Source: Zygnema cylindricum (lineage: Eukaryota; Streptophyta; Zygnematophyceae; Zygnematales; Zygnemataceae). Taken from it: DNA of 64,000 nucleotides. The notes beneath the pieces were generated by a model. The model had not been told where the DNA came from. It saw nothing but the letters and a program-made list of their open reading frames with translations, and searched no databases. Location of the stretch: assembly GCA_037447655.1 (NCBI GenBank), contig JBBHKE010000742.1, forward strand, positions 45,078 to 109,077, read 5' to 3'. Made by a program: the position numbers and the translations under genes. Below are positions 35,925 through 46,753 of the stretch, piece after piece (positions within the stretch are counted from its first letter, which is position 1; each line of letters starts with the position of its first letter).

Positions 35925-38900
35925 TTAGTCTAATTTTAACTTTAGCTGTAGTCCACACTTTTCTCTATAATGTTTTAACTTGGGAGAAGACACTAGTTTT
36001 GTCATCATATCAGCCACCATCTCCACATCAAATTTATATATAAGATTCACAATCTTATTCTCAACTTTTTCTCTCACAAAAATCAATCTTATGTCCATAT
36101 ACTTAGCTTTGAAATGATGTTTTGGATTAGCTGCAATTGCAATGGCAGCTTGATTATCACAAAACACTTAATGAGCTCCCTCCTTCATATTCCCCAGTTC
36201 TTGCAACAAGGACTTGACCCACATCAACTCTTTCATAGCAGAATAAGAGTCCATGTACTCAGCCTCTATAGTAGACTGAGCAACCACCTTTTGTTGCTTG
36301 CCGCTCCAACACCAAACACTTTCCCCCACATACAAAGCATACCCAGAAGTGCATCTTCTCATCGGTGTATCACCATAACTGGCATCACTAGAAGTAGTGA
36401 TGTCAGTGTGCTCCCCTCCCAAATGCAACCATAACTCTCTAATTCCCACTAGATATCTCATGACTCTCTTGGTTGCCTCCTAGTCTCTCTTTCTATGATC
36501 ATTAAGACTCCTACTGAGTTCTCCAACTGCTGCCGCTATGTTTGGACTGGTACAGTTCATAAAGCAAATTAAACTTCCTACAACCTTCGTGTAAGGAATA
36601 GACTTCATAAATTCTCTCTCTTCTGGACAAATCCGATCATCTATGATTATCACTCCTTCTATACACTCCCATCACTTACTTTCTTCAAGTCCATGGGATT
36701 GTACAACTATTTGCCATATCCATTTGGAATTTCTCAAGCATGTTTCCTATTGCTTCTTCCTGAGTAAGTGTGATGATCTTTTTCTTCCTATCTCTTTCCA
36801 TTTGAATTCCTAAAATATATCTAGACTCCCCTAAATCTTTCATGTCAAATCTGCTTCTAAGATATTTTTTTAACTTATTGACTTACTTAACACCATCAAA
36901 TCATCCACATAAACTGCAATTAAAGTGACGCCATTCTCATCGTGAAACATATAGATAGAATGGTCACAGCTGATCCGGATATATCCCAGACCAGTGAGAA
37001 ACTCATCTAGTTTCTTGTTCCATTGTCGTAGAGCCTGCTTCACCCCATTTAAGGATTTTATGAGCTTGCAGACTTTGCTCTCCTCTCCTTCCTCCACAAA
37101 CCCCTCAGGTTGCCGCATGAAGATTTCTTCCTCTAGCTCACCATTGAGGAAGGCGGTCTTAATGTCCATCTAGTGTATCTCCATGTCTTTTGCTCCCGCT
37201 AGGCTGAGGAGAATCCTTACTGATGGGAACCAAACAAATGGAGCAAAAGTCTCCTCATAGTCAATCCCCTCCTTTTGAGTGAACCCCTTTGCTACTAACC
37301 GAGCCTTAGAGCTTTCAATGGTATTATCTGTGTTCTGTTTCAGTTTAAACATCCATTTGCACCCAATCAATCTTCTATCCAGGGGACAGTCCGCTAGTTC
37401 CCTAGTATTTGCTTCTATGATGGAAGCCATCTCATCATTTATAGCTCTAACCCATCTGTCTCTCTCACGAGTGTTTACTGCCTCCGAGTATAACTGAGGC
37501 TCATCAGGGTGAGACAACTTAGTTACCTTGTGGGCGGCCAATTTTCTTGTATCCTTTTGCTGCTTCTTTGCCCTCATTTAAAATCCGAAGCCGGAATAGA
37601 GGGAAGTCTCGGATTTCTCCTCACTGTTTCATATGCTCCCCTAACATGGAAGTTGGTTCCGATTCCTCCTCTTTTGTCTCCTCGGAGTGCGTAGAAGGTT
37701 CAGCTATATCTCTTCTATCTTGAATCTCCCCAAATCTGCAAACACCGTTTCACTTATGTATCTCTTCTATCTTGAATCTCCCCAAATCTGCAAACACCAT
37801 TTCACTTATGTCCCTTCCAGGAAGAACCGAGTCCTCCTCACTCCCGAACTCAAAACTGAATTTTTTTATCTTGGTATATTTGAAGGGATCAAATGACTTC
37901 CCTTCATCCATGACAACTAGGTGTTTTACTACAATGATATCTTGTTTTTCTAAGTCATAGACTCTATATCCCTTGACATCCTCATCATATCCCACAAAAT
38001 ATCCCAGTTTTCCCTTAGCATCTAGTTTCTAGTTTTTCCTATCCGTATCAAGAGTGTAAACTTGACTATCGAATTCTTTTAGGTGAAAAACATCTGGTTT
38101 CCTTCCAACCCATCTCTCATAAGGTGTCATTCATTTCACGGCTGAGGTAAGGACTCTATTTTTAATGTTGTTAGAAAAGTTCATGGCTTCTGCCCAAAAT
38201 CTCTTTTCTATCTTCTTGTCGGCCAACATACTGCATACACTATCTCCTATAGTCTGGTTCAACCTCTCAGCTACCCCATTTTGCTTTGGATTATAAGGCG
38301 CAATTTTCTGATGCTGAACTCCCTTATCCCTCAAGTATTCCTCAAATTGATTAGAGGTATACTCTCCCCCATTATCACTTCTTATTCTCTTAATGGGGGT
38401 TCCGTGCAGCTTCTCACTCCAAGCCTTGTATTCTTTGAAGTTAGTTGGTGTTTCAAACTTTGTTTTTAGGAAGTACACTCTAGAATATCCAGAGCAATCA
38501 TTATTTAATGTCAGCATAAACCTTTTCCCTCCAATCGAGGGTACTTTTGCCGATCCCCAAATATTTGTGTGGATTAGATTTAGTACTTTCTCAATTCAAT
38601 ATGTGGCGGTTTTTGGAAAAGGAAGTCTGTGAGCCTTACCTTGGGCACACCCACTACAATCATCCACAATTTCATTATCCCCAAATTCAATGCCTTCTAT
38701 TACACCAAGCTTCTTCATTTCCCTCAACGTATCAAAATGCATATGCCCCAACCACTTATGCCAAATCATCAACTTTGGAACACCGATAAAGTAAGCATTC
38801 TTCTTTTCATTACTCAGGTTAAGCCTGAACATTCCTTGGTAACGTTATCTGCTGTGAAGTAGACCTCATAACCAAACTTAATAGTAAAGAATCCCTTTCT

Positions 38901-39525
38901 GGTGAAGGTATCAAACTCTTTGTCATCTAATACAGAAGTAGAGACTTCACAGACCTCATAACCAAACTTAATAGTAAAGAATCCCTTTCTGGTGAAGGTA
39001 TCAAACTCTTTGTCATCTAATACAGACGTAGAGACAAGATATTTACTTAGCTGAGGAATGTAAAGTACATCTGTGAAGGTGAGTATAGAAGTCTTACCCT
39101 ACACTAAGACTTTCAGATATACCGAACCCACTAGATATGTAGTAACAACTCTCCCATCCCCATACTCAAAATCTAGTGTAGGAATCTTTGTTAGCTTGGT
39201 GAAAAGATGCTTGTCACGACACATATGCATGGATGCACTTTAGTTGATGTTCCATCCTTTCTGTGGGGCTTCCCAAATGACTTCGAGAGCACACTTTTGT
39301 TTCCGAGGAATCTCCTTCTCCTCCAAATTCTTGTCAAGAAGAAGATCCCCATCCTCTTCCTCAGAGGACTTGTCCTTGGTTTCCCCTTTCACTTTTGTGA
39401 CCACAAGTGCCTTCTTCTTCCCTCCGGATGAAACCCCTCCATGGTTCTCTTGATGCCTCAGCTCTGACAGCTTGACACAATCCGCTATGAAGTGTTCTGA
39501 CTTTTTGGAAAAGTGACAAAAACCA
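35925..39525 (-). pseudogene. Degenerate gag-pol of element D
   Basis: In minus-strand order: a decayed CCHC knuckle (one Cys and others replaced) near 39.5 kb; a protease region with ASMHMCRDKHLF near 39.22 kb whose Asp codon is damaged; integrase with HKWLGHMHFD (about 38.74 kb), CSGCAQGKAHRLPFPK, RIRSDNGGEY and NGVAERLNQT (38.1-38.5 kb); RT with FKLKQNTDNTIE, FTQKEGIDYEETFAPF and YVDDLMVL (36.9-37.6 kb); and RNase H with SDASYGD, EAEYM and CDNQAAIA (35.9-36.5 kb). Many stops and frameshifts divide it. In-frame tandem duplication of 90 bp (38861 and 38951) repeats 30 residues, and a 52-bp duplication lies at 37707/37759. It is clearly inactive. Confidence 0.88.
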
Positions 39526-40303
39526 TGTTGAAAAGAGGTAATTAATAGTTCACTTCCCTATTTTAGTTTTGCTTTAAAGAAAGAGAGTGAGGATCAAAGG
39601 CGCGCCATGGCTGCCGCCTAATTTAGAAAGTGGCAGATTTTGAAGTAGAGGGTATTTTACTAAAATGATGAGTAAATCTAGATTTGAACCTGCGATCTCT
39701 AGATTCTCTATAGCCTAACGCCTTAACCATTAAGGCGCTACAAAAAGATACACGTGACGGGTTTCATAAATATATAAACATTAACGCAACAGCTAATTAA
39801 CAACAGACTAACCAAAAGGAGCAATTCATGCATGTACGCGAATCTGAACCGTGTAAAATATGTTTTGATCGGACGGCCGGTATTGTAGCCGCCACGCAAA
39901 GTGAGCTTTTGGTGGCATACGGAGATAGCGTCACGCAGTGCCACGTGGCGCCACATTATTTGATTCCAGAGAAGATGGGAGGAGGAAACATGGCTTTCGA
40001 TTTGACAAGTGTCACCTTGTAGACCTTGTCGTACAATGGTCGTACAATAAGTACATCGCCCACTGTACCTTCTTGTACTATATAGTGTTCTTATTGGACT
40101 AGGGTTTAGTAGTAGGTAGTCGTGAGTAGGCAGACCATGACGTAGTAATAATTAGGTACCTCTCTCTAAGAGAGCTTGTAACTATAAAGGTCATATTTGA
40201 CCAGCCATAACTTACTACTGAGGGGAGCAAATTCAGTGATTCTTTTTGCGTTTGACTCAAGGGAGTCTTATCCTCACAAGGGTGAGGGTGTTTAGAATAA
40301 TTG
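39526..40303 (+). repeat. LTR B3 (truncated by element A)
   Basis: It starts TGTTGAAAAGAGGTAATT inside the gag region of element D and is colinear with B2 up to aataattgtg, where the LTR of element A begins. The last 100 or so bases of the LTR are missing. An antisense tRNA-like segment at about 39685-39745 shows A-box-like TTAATGGTTAAGG and B-box-like GGTTCAAATCT on the minus strand. Confidence 0.83.
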
Positions 40304-41360
40304 TGTAGAAATTAATGGTCCATTTTTAGTATTTTCTAGGTCTTAATAGAAATATAGAAAGAAGCCGAGGCAGTCTACCTCTAACTTCTCTCTCCAACTC
40401 TCAAATTTGTCGCAGTCACTGAGAAATTGGAGAGGGAGCTAAAGCCATGGCTACCTAGGCTATCCAGAGGTTTACAGGAAATTTATATTAGTTAGGGGTT
40501 TATTTTATCTAAAAGGTATGTGCCGGCCACAGGATTTGATCCCTGTACCTACCAGCCGGCAGACAGTGATCAGCCGGTAGCCTTAGCCGTTAAGTCTATA
40601 AGTAGTGTTACGTAGTATTTAGTTTGATATTTATTTAAACATGTATACATACGATAAATCATTTAATTGTAATTATTTACGGGATACATAGATCCGATAA
40701 TGTATAAGTACGGATTACGGTACGGTCAAGAAATCAATCCCGCGCATTTATTTCTTAAGTGAAACGAATACCGCGCATGTATTTATTACGGCTACGATTA
40801 AATTCGATTTTAATCGGACGGTCGGAATTAGCGACGAGATCGCGGAAGAAGATTTTGGCGGTTTGTAGCCATCGCCACATCGGATGACGCGTGGCAAAAT
40901 TACATTGGATCGTGGAATCTCCGGAGATTATGGCACCGAATCCGGATATGAAATGTGTCGACATTTAGGCCATGTCGTACAATGTTCGTACATAAAGTAC
41001 ACCCGCAACTGTACTTTTGCGTACGGAAATGTATCCTGATTCGTTCCGTACATCAGTAAATAGAGTCTATGAGAGAGATAGGGCTTAGAAAAATTAGGAG
41101 ATAGGACCCTCTCTCCCAGAGAGCTTCTGTACAAAAGGTCAACTTTGACCCTCCATAACTTACTGCTCAGGGGAGCAAATTCAGAGATTCTTTTTGCTAT
41201 CGACTCACGGGAGTCTTGCCTTCAAAGGGGTGCAGGTGGTCAGAGTTTTTGTCTGCTAAGGTGGCAGATTTTTTTGCTGAAACACAAATAGGTCAGGATT
41301 ATCCTAGAGGCTTCTTGGAAGCCGTCCACTCTGAGGACTTATGGAGGTCTCAGAGTTTCA
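40304..41360 (+). repeat. 5' LTR of element A
   Basis: A 1057-bp LTR from TGTAGAAATTAATGG to cagagtttCA. At about 40521-40597 lies a tRNA-like segment in antisense with a T-arm-like hairpin (ACAGG/CCTGT) around GGATCAAATCC. A patch near 40480 (gaaatttatattagttaggg) is shared with the LTR of element C but not with this element's own 3' LTR. Confidence 0.9.
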
Positions 41361-44300
41361 GGTTATGGGCCCACCCTCTAGGGTACCAATCTTTAATGGA
41401 ACTTGCTTCATATATTGGGAAAGTATGATGATAGGAGCTCTATGCGAAAAAAGGTTTTACGGGATAGTGAGTAGAAGATTGGGGCATCCATCAAGTCTTG
41501 GAATTCCTCCATGGTTTGGAGGAAGCAGATTCACCAAGAAAGAGGATCCACCTTCAATGGAGGAAACAAAAAAAGGAGAGGTGGTGGACAAAGGAAAGGA
41601 GAAGGAGGCGACCACACCAATAACAATTGGTTCGGCATTCATGTCACCTATTCCGAGGAAGGAGGAGAATGATACTGAAACTTGGGACTTCAACAATATG
41701 GCGGCAAAACAATTCATCCTACACCATCTCACTCAAGGACTAGCATGTCCTCATTTGCAGGTAGAAAGGGCATCTGATCTTTGGATGGCTCTCATACAGA
41801 TGTACCGAAGTGGTACTATTCAGCAACAACAGTTGCCTGATCAGAAAGTTAAGGAGTATGTATACAAAGCAGGGAAGATGTTGGATTTTTATAATGAGCT
41901 TGCAACACTCTTCATGGAGCTAGAGATTGCGGAAAAAGATTTTAGTGAAAAGGAAAAGGTTAACTGTTTACTGATAAAGTTACCCGATGAGTTCGAAAAC
42001 ATAATCAACCGTGTGCAGGACTTGTCGGACTCAAGGTGGATATAAAACTCAGTGGTAGGGATGATTCTCGTTTGGGAGAATACGATTGAGATCCGAAGGG
42101 GAGGAAAGAGTGGCCAAGCCTTGGCAACTGCGACCGATTGGAGGAACAAGGATTCCTGGAAATCGGTCGGAAACTATGGGGGGAGGGAGCAGAAAAATCA
42201 GACCGATGAGTTTGAACCAAGGGCTCCCAAAGGTTTATGTCATTTTTGTAAGAAACCTGGGCACTATATGGCAGAGTGCACTAAGATAACCGAGCTTCGA
42301 TTAAAGGAGGGGCAGACCGGTGGTACCCCGAGAGGAAAGAAAAAGGCCCTTGTGACACAGGTACATGAGGCGGAATCCGAGGACGAGGACAATGAGCTCC
42401 TTTTAGATGAGGAGTTGGAGGCGAAAATCGAGGTCGAAATTCCACGAAGGCAGAAATGTGCTTACGGTGGATTGAAAGGTGAAGCAGGTAGGATTGTAGA
42501 TTCGGGTGCCTCCATGCACATGTGTAAGGATAGGCACCTGTTCACTAAGATAAGAAATATTCCCACCGTAGAGATAGAGTACGGGGATGGGAGGATAGTC
42601 ACCACTACTCTTGTAGGATCGGTAGATTTGAAAGTGTTAGTAGAAGGAAAGACATCCATAGTAACATTCTCCGATGTATTGTTCATTCCGGAGCTGAATA
42701 AAAACCTCATCTCCACATCAGTATTAGATGATAAGGGTTTTTTCACTAGCACTAGGGAAGGAGTCTTTACTGCTAGTTTTGAGGAGGATGTCTATTTCAT
42801 TGCTGAGAAAGGTAGCCATGGGATGTTTAGGTTGATCTTAAGTAATAAAAAGAAGAAACTTTATTATGTTGGTGTTCATGATATTATGATGTGGCATAAG
42901 AGGCTTGGGCATGTGAATCTAGACAAGTTAAGAGAGATGAAAAAGATGGGAGTGGTGGAAGGGATTCAGTTCAGTGAGAGTGATGATATAAGTGATTGTA
43001 GTGGATGTGCTCAAGGTAAAGCACACAGATTACCCTTTCCTAAAACAGCCACCTATAAGGGAGAAAAACTTCTAGATCTAGTACACACAGATATTTGGGG
43101 ACCGGCTAGAGTGCCCTCACCGGGGGGGAAGAGATTTATGATGACTATAACTGATGATTGGTCTCGGTATTCCCGGGTATATTTTTTGAAAAACAAGTCC
43201 GAAGCTGAGGATTGTTTTAGACAATATAAAGCATGGAGCGAAAAACTCCATGAAACTCCAATCAAGAGAGTAAGGAGTGACAATGGTGGAGAGTATACTT
43301 CTAACCAGTTTGAGGATTTTCTGAGGGAAGATGGGGTTCAACACCAAAAGACAGTTCCAGAAAATCCGGAACAGAATGGGGTAGCTGAAAGGTTAAATAG
43401 AACACTAAGTGATAGTGCTAGAAGTATGTTGTCAGATAAAAAGATAGGAAAAAGGTTTTGGGCAGAAGCAATGAACTGTGCTAATTACCTCAAGAATAGA
43501 GTTCTTACTTCAGCTATAAAAGATCAAACACCTTATGAGAGATGGACAGGCCGGAAACCAGACATATCTCACTTAAAGGTTTTCGGCAGTCAAGTATTCA
43601 GTCTAGATACTGATCGGTCCAATTGGAAGCTAGATCCTAAAGGAAAACCGGGATACTTATTAGGATATGATGAAGATGTTAAAGGATATAGAGTTTATGA
43701 TTTAAAAAGGGAAGATATAATCTTAGTAAAGCATCTAGTAGTTATGGATGAAGGAAAGTCTGTGGATCCCTTCAAATATACAAAGTCAGTAAAAATCAGA
43801 TTTGAGTCAGAAAATTCCGATGACTTTGAGCTTCCTAACTATCCAGGTTTTAGAGAAGATGACATTCTTGCAGGAACAAATCAGACCGAAAAGGACTCGG
43901 ATGTGGAAACTCCAGTGACAACTCTACTCGAAGCGGAAGACGTGGTGGAAATTGATTCGGAATCAAGGGATAGGGGAGAAGCCGAGTTTGTTCGAAAGAA
44001 TCCACGAGAACCATCTATTCCAGCATCAGATTTTGAGGGGGGGAGGAGAAGTAGCAAAAGACTGCAAGAAAAACAGGTTAATAACAAGGTAACTAAACTA
44101 TCTCATCAAGATGAACCTCAATCTTATAGAGAGGCGATGACTTGTCCAGAAAGAAACCGGTGGAAGACAACCATCAATGAGGAGATGGCTTTAATCATGG
44201 CAGCCGATACTTGGGAGCTGGTGGACTGTCCACCTAACCGAAAACCAATTGGTTGTAAGTGGGTCTTCAAATTAAAACTGAACCCAGATAACACAATCGA

Positions 44301-45699
44301 ACGCTACAAGGCCAGATTAGTGGCAAAGGGATTTACACAAAAGGAAGGAATTGACTACGAGGAAACCTTTGCCCCGGTGGTCAGATTTCCCTCCGTCCGC
44401 ATACTTCTCAGTTTAGCAGCGGCGGAAGACATGGAAGTGCATCAGATGGACATCAAGACAGCCTTTCTGCATGGAGAATTGGATTAGGAGATCTTCATGC
44501 GACAACCCGAAGGTTTTGTGGAGGAAGGAGAGGAGAGTAAGGTATACCGGCTGATTAAATCTCTTTATGGTTTGAAACAGGCACCTCGACAATGGAATAA
44601 GAAGCTTGATGAGTTTCTTACCGGTCTGGGATATATTCGGATCAGCTCAGATCACTCAATCTATGTTTTTGAAGATGAGGAAGGTTTGATATTTATTGCA
44701 ATTTATGTTGATGATTTGCTTGTATTAAGTAAATCAATGGAAAAAATTAACAAACTGAAAACCAATCTTAAGGGGAGATTTGAAATGAAGGATATGGGAG
44801 AAGCAAGATATATTTTGGGAATTCAAGTAGAGAGAGACCGGAAAAGGAAAATTATAAAACTGACTCAAAAGGAAGCAATAGGGAACATGCTTGAAAAATT
44901 TCAAATGGATAAAGCTAATAGTTGTACAACTCCAATGGAGTTGAAGAAGGGAAGTGAGGGGAGTGAGGAAGAAGGAGTCATAGTCTTAGACGAGGAATTA
45001 TCTCCTGATGAACAGAAGTTCATGCAGACTATTCCTTACAGGCAAGTAGTGGGAAGTCTAATCTATTTTATGAATTGTACCCGGCCGGATTTAGCTGCAG
45101 CTGTAGGAGTGCTGAGTAGAAGTCTAAATGCTCCCACTAAGAAGGATTGGGAGGCAGCTAAGAGAGTCCTTAGATATTTGGTAGGAACTAGAGATCTATG
45201 GTTGCATTTGGGTGGGGAGAATACTGACATCACTACTTGGAGTGATGCCAGTTATGGTGATGCTCCGATGAGGAGATGTACTTCTGGATATGTATTTTAT
45301 GTGGGTGATGGGGCTTTCTGTTGGTGTAGCAAACAGCAAAAGGTTATTGCTCAGTCCACCATGGAGGCTGAGTATATGGCCTCTTGCTCTGCTGTAAAAG
45401 AATTGATGTGGGTCAAGTCTTTGCTTGGTGAGCTTGGTCACCTTAAGAGTGGTGTGCAGAAAATATTTTGTGATAATCAGGCAGCAATCGCTATTTCTGC
45501 CAATCCTAAACACCATTTTAAAGCCAAACACATGGACATCAGACTCAGCTTTGTTAGAGAGAAAGTAGAAAACAAAATAATCAGTTTAGAGTACAGACCA
45601 GATAGTGAGATGGTAGCAGATATGATGACCAAACCTGTGCCTTCCCCTAAGCTAATTTTTTGCAGGGAGAAGTGTGGTCTGAAATTAAAGATTGACTAG
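41341..45699 (+). pseudogene. Copia gag-pol polyprotein of element A
   Basis: One frame of 1452 codons from the ATG at 41341 to TAG-ended RNase H, broken by TAA at 42043 and TAG at 44485. Element C has TGG and GAG at these places. Domains: gag (residues 1-290); CCHC knuckle C300-C303-H308-C313; protease with D387-S-G-A; integrase with the HHCC finger (WHKRLGHVN, CSGCAQGK at 42893-43020) and the DDE core (HTDIWGP, SDNGGEY, PEQNGVAERLNRT); RT with KARLVAKGFTQ and YVDDLL (44705-44722); RNase H with WSDASYGD, EAEYMAS and CDNQAAIA. The start codon lies in the last 20 bases of the LTR, and the frame runs through the primer-binding site. All catalytic motifs look intact, so the element was active recently or could be complemented in trans. 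Confidence 0.92.
41361..41375 (+). promoter_or_regulatory. Half-tRNA primer-binding site of element A
   Basis: GGTTATGGGCCCACC follows the LTR end directly. It is complementary to the anticodon arm of plant initiator tRNA-Met (about tRNA positions 26-40), as in Drosophila copia, which primes with a 5' half of the same tRNA. Confidence 0.85.
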
Positions 45700-45712
45700 A
45701 AAATAAGGGGAG
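45700..45712 (+). promoter_or_regulatory. Polypurine tract of element A
   Basis: The purine-rich string aaaataaggggag lies between the pol stop codon and the 3' LTR, the usual site for plus-strand priming. Confidence 0.8.
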
Positions 45713-46753
45713 TGTAGAAACTAATGGATTTATTAGTATTTTCTAGGTCTAAATAGAAATAGAAAGAAGCCGAGGCAGTCTACCCTTAACTTCTCTCTCC
45801 AACTCTCAAACTTGTCGCAGTCACTGAGACATTGGAGAGGAAGCTAGAGCCATGGCTACCTTGGCTATCCTAAGGTTTACGGGAATTTTATTTTAGGGTT
45901 TATTTATTTATCTAAAAGATATGTGCCGGCGGCAAGATTTGATCACTGTACCTACCGGCCGGCAGATAGGAAGTAGCCGGTAGCCTTAGCCGTTAAGTCT
46001 AGGATTAGTGTTAGGTACTATATAGTTTGATAATAATTTAAATACGTATACGTACGATAAATTCATTTAACTGTTACGGATTACGGGATACATAGATCCG
46101 GTACGGATGACGGTACGGATTACGAATTAATACCGCGCATTTGTTTCGGAAGTGAAATAAATACCGCGCATGTATTTATTACGGCTACAATTAAATCTGA
46201 ATTTAATCGGACGGCCGGAATTAGCGCCGAGATGGCGGAGGAAGATTTCGGCGGTTTGTGGCCATCGCCACATCGGATGACGCGTGGCGAAATTCCGTTG
46301 GATTGTAGAATCTCCGGAGATTATGGCACCGAATCCGGATTTGACATGTGTCGACATTTAGGCCATGTCGTACAATGTCCGTACTGAAAGTACACCGGCG
46401 GATGTACTTTTGCGTACGAAACTCAATTCTGATTGGTTCCGTACATCAGTAGATAGAGTCTGTGAGAGAGATAGGACTTAGAAAAATTAGAAGATAGGAC
46501 CCTCTCTTCCAGAGAGCTTCTGTACAAAAGGTCAACTTTGACCCTCCATAACTTACTGCTCAGGGGAGCAAATTCAGAGATTCTTTTTGCTACCGACTCA
46601 GGGGAGTCTTGCCTTCACAGGGGTGCAGGTGGTCAGGGTTTTTGTCTGCCAGGGTGGCAGTTATTTTTGCTGGAACACAAAGGGGTCAGGATTATCCTAG
46701 AGGCTTCTTGGAAGCTGTCTACTCTGAGGACTTATGGAGGTCTCAGAGTTTCA
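45713..46753 (+). repeat. 3' LTR of element A
   Basis: A 1041-bp LTR from TGTAGAAACTAATGG to cagagtttCA. It differs from the 5' LTR at many sites, including small indels. It carries the same antisense tRNA-like segment at about 45922-45998. Confidence 0.9.

Larger units (their letters stand above)
34904..39525 (-). mobile_element. Copia element D, 5'-truncated
   Basis: Minus-strand copia element running from a degenerate gag zinc knuckle at about 39480-39525 through protease, integrase, RT and RNase H to the LTR at 35911-34904. The 5' LTR and most of gag are missing, cut off where LTR B3 begins at 39526. Confidence 0.85.
40304..46753 (+). mobile_element. Copia element A, nearly full length
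   Basis: LTR, primer-binding site, gag-pol, polypurine tract, LTR. The LTRs are 40304-41360 and 45713-46753, with TG and CA ends. The polyprotein frame is interrupted only by two stop codons. The flanks differ (LTR B3 on the left, element E protease region on the right) and the adjoining 5-mers (aattg and tcaca) do not match, so there is no target duplication. Confidence 0.92.
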
